Shown here: positions 59,411 through 64,000 of the stretch, one piece after another | Layout: every line of letters starts with the position of its first letter | Position numbering within the stretch: the stretch's first letter is position 1 | Assembly: GCA_036023115.1 (NCBI GenBank) | Contig: JAYKKT010000089.1 | Location: 22,922,501-22,986,500 of the forward strand | Length of the DNA: 64,000 bases | Source: Brasenia schreberi | Taxonomy: Eukaryota; Streptophyta; Magnoliopsida; Nymphaeales; Cabombaceae | Reading direction: 5' to 3' | Notes under the pieces: generated by a model | Databases searched by the model: none | What the model saw: the letters and a program-made list of their open reading frames with translations, nothing else | What the model was told of the DNA's origin: nothing | Translations under genes and position numbers: made by a program

Positions 59411-59619
59411 ATGTACTTCGATGGGGCACAAAACCAAAGAGGGGCTGGGGCAGGAATCATCCTCATATCCCCTGAAAAGGGAGAAATACCCATAGCCATT
59501 CGCCTAGATTTTGAATGTTCCAACAACACAACCGAGTATGAAGCACTCATACAAGGCTTGAAAATTTCTAAAACTCTAGGGGCATCATGCATTGAAGTCT
59601 TTGGAGATTCTCTACTTGT
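59411..59619 (+). pseudogene. Element R continued: aRH segment
   Basis: Directly continues the reading frame cut at 56113: MYFDGAQNQRGAGAGIILIS, IRLDFECSNNTTEYEALIQG, GASCIEVFGDSLLVV. Three aRH acidic sites (DG, E in EYEAL, D in GDSLLV) are present. Cut again at 59619 by LTR Q. Confidence 0.93.
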
Positions 59620-62600
59620 TGTAGACGCGCGAAAAATCCCCGCTTCTCACCTTTTCAGGGCTTGGAGCGGATCCTCTCGTGTGTCTAAGGCCTATTTATG
59701 CAAACAGGGCGTGCCAGCTAGCTTACCTAAGCTAGCGAAGATATATTTAAAACTGACTTCTAATCGTGGCGACTGTGAGCAAGTGAGCTCTTGTCGTCGC
59801 AGACCTTCTTGCACCGATGCGCAAGGGTCAGTCTGTACGCTTTGCACAAATCGAGTTTTGGGAGAGAAAGTCTACGAAGCGGTTCGAGGTGTCTAATTCG
59901 GGTCTTTTAGATGCGATTGCATATTTTAGATCACGTGGATTTGCACGTGTCTAAGTCTTTCCTTTTATCCCTTTTCGGGCCACCTAGTTTGTGTGTTATG
60001 AACACTCCACTACATGGGCGAATTCGAGCGGGGCTTGCTTTGATGCAATATGCGTCCTACCTCGTGGTATGGCGTAGATGCAATGCAAACTCACGCTACT
60101 CCAAAGGGAAAACTCGAATGTAAAGACAATACTGAAGGGAAATAACCGAAGGGAAATGACTTGAAATATAAATGCCGAAGGGAGATATGTATATAGAGTA
60201 TGTCTATGAGCCCTTACTCGGGTCTTGCAAATAAGAGCGAAGGCTCAATGTGGGTGCGTGCTTGAATGGAAAGACTTACACACACGACATGAAATTAAAC
60301 CCAAATATAAATTGCAGTATGGCCATGATTAAGGTCTTGGGAATAAGAGCGAAAGCTCAATGTGTGTGAGAGTGCTTGAATTGAAGTACTACGCACACGA
60401 CATGAAATTAAACCCAAATATAACTGCAATAGGCCTTGACTAAGGTCTTGGGAGTAAGAGCGAAAGCTCAATGTGTGTGAGAGTGCTTGAATTGAAAGAC
60501 TTACACACACGACATGAAATGAAACCCAAATAGTATAGGTCGGCCCTTACTTGGGTCTTTCAAATAAGAGCGAAGGCTCAATGTATGTGAGAGTGCTTGA
60601 ATTGAAAGACTTACACACACGACATGAAATGAAACCCAAATAGTATAGGTCGGCCCTTACTTGGGTCTTTCAAATAAGAGCGAAGGCTCAATGTGTGTGA
60701 GTGTTTGAATTGAAAGACAACACACCCAACTTAAGCAAAACCCTACAAAAATGAAAGTATACATATATACTTATGTATTAGGGGCTGATTAGGCCCGTGT
60801 GTGTTCAAAATCGTGCACAACTAGGAGAGTGCACGTGTGTGGGTGTGCCAAGCCACGTTATTACAAGCGGGGGGAGACTATGCTCCGTTATTACAACCCC
60901 GTATCGAATTGAATCTCAAGCAAGTATACAACTAAAGACCGAGTTAGGCACTTACTAGTAGCTGGTTCGTAGATGCCTTGCTTGAGCGTGGGCTTGGCCT
61001 TCGCCTTGGGCTGCAAAAGGGAGCTCCGCGAGGTTGAGCGACAAGAGGTGCTGGCCGAATGCCCTTGGTGCGTGGAAGAGGCGCCTCGAAGGTGGCCGGT
61101 GGCTAGCAAAGGGCTGTCTTTGGTGGGTTGGGTTAAAGGACCTAAGGAGGGTCACTAGGGGGAGTGTAGTGTTGGGGAATATGGCACTAAGGGAAGGGAA
61201 TTAGATAGGGGAAGCTCTTAGGGAGTTTGATGGGGTAGCCGGGTGTAGCTAGGTTGGTTAGGTAGTGGTGGGTAGTTAGGATGCTATGGGTTCGGCTGAG
61301 GGGGAAGGGTGGCAGCAAGTGGCTGGCTGTGGGGGCAGGTGGTGGTAGTGCAGGTGGCTGAGAGTGGAGAGGGAGTGGAGAAGAAGTAGAGTGGAGTATG
61401 GGGTACTAACCGGATGATGGGAGGCGGCGAGTGGTTAAGGAGCAGCCGGGTGTGGTGGAGCAGTTGGTTCGGCCGAAGCCCGGGGTGGCAACAGGTGGTT
61501 GGCTAGCTGGGGTGTGGTGGAGCAGCTGGAGCACGGTGGTGACTGGTGGTGGTGCAGGTGGAAGGCCCGGTTGGTGCTGGAAAGGGGTGAGAGTGGATGA
61601 GAGAGGATGGAAGGGGATGAGAGAGGCTGGAAAATGGGTGGGCTCCTCGATAGGAAAACCCGCCCCCAAGGGGGGGGGGGTTATATAGGGATGGGTAGGT
61701 CGGTTAGGGCTGGGTTTGGGGTAGTGGTTAGGTGGTTTAGGTAGGGTGGTATGATGATAAGGTGGGCTGGAAAGGGTAGGGCCAGATATTTTAGATACAA
61801 GTGGTTTGGGTAGGTTGTGGGCTAGGGGTTTAGGGTTTGGTTAGGTGGGTTGGTTCTAGGGTGAAGTTTAGTGAGCTAGGTTAGGTGATTAGGCTAGGAT
61901 TAGGTAGGTTTAGGGAAATTAACCTAGGTTTAGGGAAGGATTAGGGAAGTGGGTTAGGTGATTAGGTTAGGATTAGGCCGGGATTAGGGAAGTAGGTTAG
62001 GTGATTAGGCTCAGATTAGGGGCGGATTAGGGTGGAAGGCTAGGATTAGGTATTTTGGGTTAGGTTTAGGTGAAGGAGCTCCCTTTGCATGGCCCATAGA
62101 CCTTAACCACATCATGTTGGTGCAGCCCTAGGTTAGGTTTTGGCTAATTACAAGCTTAAACCCACTCAATTAGGCTAACCCACATGATTAACCCCAAACT
62201 TGACACACAAGTCAAGCTTAATTACAACACACTTGATCTTATCCATCCCCACTCTCTCTCATGCCCATAATCCCACGTGAAATTCAAGTGGACCCCACCT
62301 TATGAGAAGGTGATGTGGGCTATGGATATGGATATTGGATTGGATTTTTGAATCCAAATCCAAATCCAAGTCCATACATGGGTTTGGATTGGGATCTGGA
62401 TATATATGGTCCAGATCCGATCCAAACTGAACTCTGACTCCTTCGAGCTGTGTTCGAAATGGACGGTTTGTGCGGGGCCTGACAGCATCAGTGCTCCGTC
62501 TGCGTTGGGTCTTCGCAAACATGATCATCCGCCTCTATTTTCGCCTTCCGGAGATGACTTCAAATGATGTTTCGATGATAACAGGGTCTTAGACGTTCGA

Positions 62601-62848
62601 GATCCTGGGAGTGTGGATTTGAACGAGAGTTGTTGTGCCGAGCTCGACATGTGCTCCGGTTCCGGGCTCTCCTTAGCTCTCCTGGTCCTGTCTGGATTAG
62701 GCCAAGCTGCTTCGGGGTTTCAAAATATGTTTTATAAAGGTTTTAAAAGCCATATTGTATGTTTTTGAAATACAGAGTTTAAAACATATGTGCAGGGTTG
62801 TCCGGAAGGCTCCTGGGTTTCTAGACTCAAAATAGCCCTTTGGGGCTG
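59620..62848 (-). repeat. LTR Q (LTR1 family, minus strand), truncated at its 5' end
   Basis: TGTAGACGCGCGAAAAATCC at 59620 to TTTGGGGCTG at 62848. In minus sense the first 80-100 bp (TGTAAACACCCC..) are cut off by LTR T. Contains palindrome (59717-59736), 110-bp array (60225-60718), hairpin core (60858-60900), TATATAA (61687-61681), telomere-like tract and hairpin GGATCTGGA-N9-TCCAGATCC (62392-62418). Left flank CTTGT (59615-59619) would be its target duplication; the partner lies beyond the window. Confidence 0.9.
60225..60718 (-). repeat. 110-bp tandem array in LTR Q
   Basis: Five units with GAGCGAAGGCTC or GAGCGAAAGCTC. Confidence 0.9.
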
Positions 62849-63229
62849 TGTAAACACCCCAAATCTTCTATTTTTCAAAAACTCTCAAAACACCAAAAAG
62901 CTCGTTTGAGCCAAAACGACGACCTATTTTGAAATATGAAAACAGGTACAGAAGGCAAAAGAAGACCCTAGGCCCGAAGAGGATTCAAGCCCAGAGCTTC
63001 AGAAGCCACTCCCTGATAAAAAAACAAAAGAAAGCTGAGCCCGTTTGATGAAAAGCTCAACGGAGTCCAGAACGGCGAGACGGAGTCCGGACGACAAAGT
63101 TGGGGAAAACCCAGCACCAGACGGAGCGCTGATGAAGCCAGTGCCCACACAGATCATTCGCCTCGAGAAGCCAAGAAGGACTGTCCGAAGAAATTTTGAT
63201 TTGGATCTGGACCATATATATCCAGATCC

Positions 63230-63450
63230 AAATCCATGTAATGAATAGTGTTTGGATTTGGGCCAATCCAAATAGTGTTTGGGTCGATCCAAATAGTGTT
63301 TGGATTTGGATTGAATCCAAATAGTGTTTGGATTGGATCGGATTTGGACCAAAATATCCAGATCCGTATCCATAAAAATATTGGGTTTGGATCGGATACA
63401 GATCTCAAAATATCCAAGATCCAATATCCAGATCCAAATAGTGTTTGGAT
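63230..63450 (+). repeat. Tandem AAATAGTGTTTGGATT repeats in LTR T
   Basis: Five or so imperfect copies of ATCCAAATAGTGTTTGGATT, each an inverted repeat (ATCCAAA..TTTGGAT), spaced about 26-40 bp. ORFs rich in Asn-Pro-Ile-Trp across it are artefacts. Confidence 0.85.
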
Positions 63451-63508
63451 TTGGGTATGGATCCAAACCCCAAACCCAAACCCAAATCCAAGACCCACCT
63501 CAAATCTC

Positions 63509-63516
63509 TATAAATA
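63509..63516 (+). promoter_or_regulatory. Candidate TATA box of LTR T
   Basis: TATAAATA in CTCTATAAATAGAGG, itself a short inverted repeat. Confidence 0.55.
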
Positions 63517-63734
63517 GAGGTGAGGGGGTCCATGTAAAGGGTTCATGCAAATATTTGGGAGGAGAGAGAGGGAGTGATAGACCTAGCCATGTGGGCTCAT
63601 TGGGTGAGGTGGGTTCAAGCCATGTGGGCTAAGTGGGTCTAGACCAAGTGGCTGCAACCAAGGTGGGCTGGACCAAGTGGCTGCAACCGTGGAGACGTGG
63701 GCTCAAGCCAAGAAGGACCGGCTCCAAGAGGTAA

Positions 63735-63860
63735 ACCTAACCCCAACCTAGCCTAGGTTCGAACCTACCTAACCCTAACTGAACCTAACCCTAACTGAAC
63801 CAACCTAACCCTAACTGAACCCTAACTAGACCTAACCTAACCCCAACCGTCTCAAACCAT
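63735..63860 (+). repeat. CTAACCCTAACTGAACC tandem repeats
   Basis: Five or six imperfect units of 14-18 bp with CCCTAA cores, telomere-like but not telomeric. Confidence 0.8.
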
Positions 63861-63894
63861 CCCTAACAAACCCCAAAAACTTCACCCCGGCCGG

Positions 63895-64000
63895 CCGTGA
63901 GCAACCAGCGCCTGCCGCGCGCCCTGAGTCCTGTCGCGCGCCTCTTCTGCTGCCGCGCGCCCTGCTTCCTGCCGCGCGCCCCTTTGTCGCTTGCACGCCC
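63895..64000 (+). repeat. GC-rich CTGCCGCGCGCCC repeats
   Basis: Four imperfect copies of TGCCGCGCGCCCTG with CpG density unlike any other part of the window. Continues past the window edge. Confidence 0.75.

Larger units (their letters stand above)
62849..64000 (+). repeat. LTR T: start of another plus-strand Tat-type LTR, runs off the window
   Basis: TGTAAACACCCC at 62849 inside LTR Q. Diverged from LTR1 but colinear: GACGGAG..CTGATGAAGCC block (63120), hairpin GGATCTGGA-N9-TCCAGATCC (63203-63229), TATA box (63509), CTAACCCTAACTGAACC repeats (63735-63860) and a GC-rich end. No ORF of note. Confidence 0.82.

Overview
This is a repeat-dense stretch of a seed-plant nuclear genome, most likely an angiosperm with many LTR retrotransposons. 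Three things point there. A plant-type prefoldin subunit 3 gene is present with GT..AG introns. The transposons are plant lineages: Ty1/copia, an L1-like LINE, a chromovirus, and many Ty3/gypsy elements of the Tat lineage, recognised by a second, archaeal-type RNase H domain (aRH) between RNase H and integrase. Gene density is very low and most transposon ORFs are broken. I see no bacterial-style operons, rRNA, tRNA or CRISPR.

Left part (1-10.3 kb): the 3' end of a copia element with its LTR (1-1714), a decayed LINE (about 1725-3416), then the only recognisable host gene, four exons of prefoldin subunit 3 (4719-6672, +). The exon for its N-terminal helix is not visible upstream. Low-copy intergenic DNA follows, with a (TG)11(AG)37 microsatellite, two tRNA-like SINE candidates and small tandem duplications.

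Middle (10.3-27.8 kb): a 5'-truncated, heavily decayed Tat element (about 10.3-16.83 kb, +) with one LTR; a chromovirus RT scrap (-); a deletion-derivative Tat element (17264 to about 24116, +) with two LTRs, PBS, gag remnant and PPT, itself invaded by a minus-strand LTR; then a minus-strand LTR of another family (LTR2, 24117-26810) with its 3' untranslated region, facing a plus-strand LTR2 copy.

Right part (27.8-64 kb) is dominated by one Tat family with LTRs of about 3.3-3.6 kb (LTR1). Element M (27816-40175, -) is complete end to end with the 5-bp duplication ACCTC, but lacks RNase H, aRH and integrase. Element P (42537-52075, +) is 5' truncated but has an almost open pol with one in-frame stop. 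After these come an inverted LTR fragment (U), an old minus-strand pol remnant (N), and another pol (R, +) interrupted by a solo LTR (S, target duplication ATGTA) and by a minus-strand LTR (Q). Q is in turn cut by a further LTR (T) that runs off the window.

I found no new defence or metabolic system. The most interesting signal lies in non-coding parts of the retrotransposons. Otherwise diverged LTR families share a bulged hairpin in mid LTR, a palindrome near the LTR 3' end, a palindrome just before the polypurine tract, and tandem repeats whose units each carry a small hairpin. These look like maintained RNA or DNA structures and are listed as findings. All similarity statements are by eye; no alignment or database search was run.
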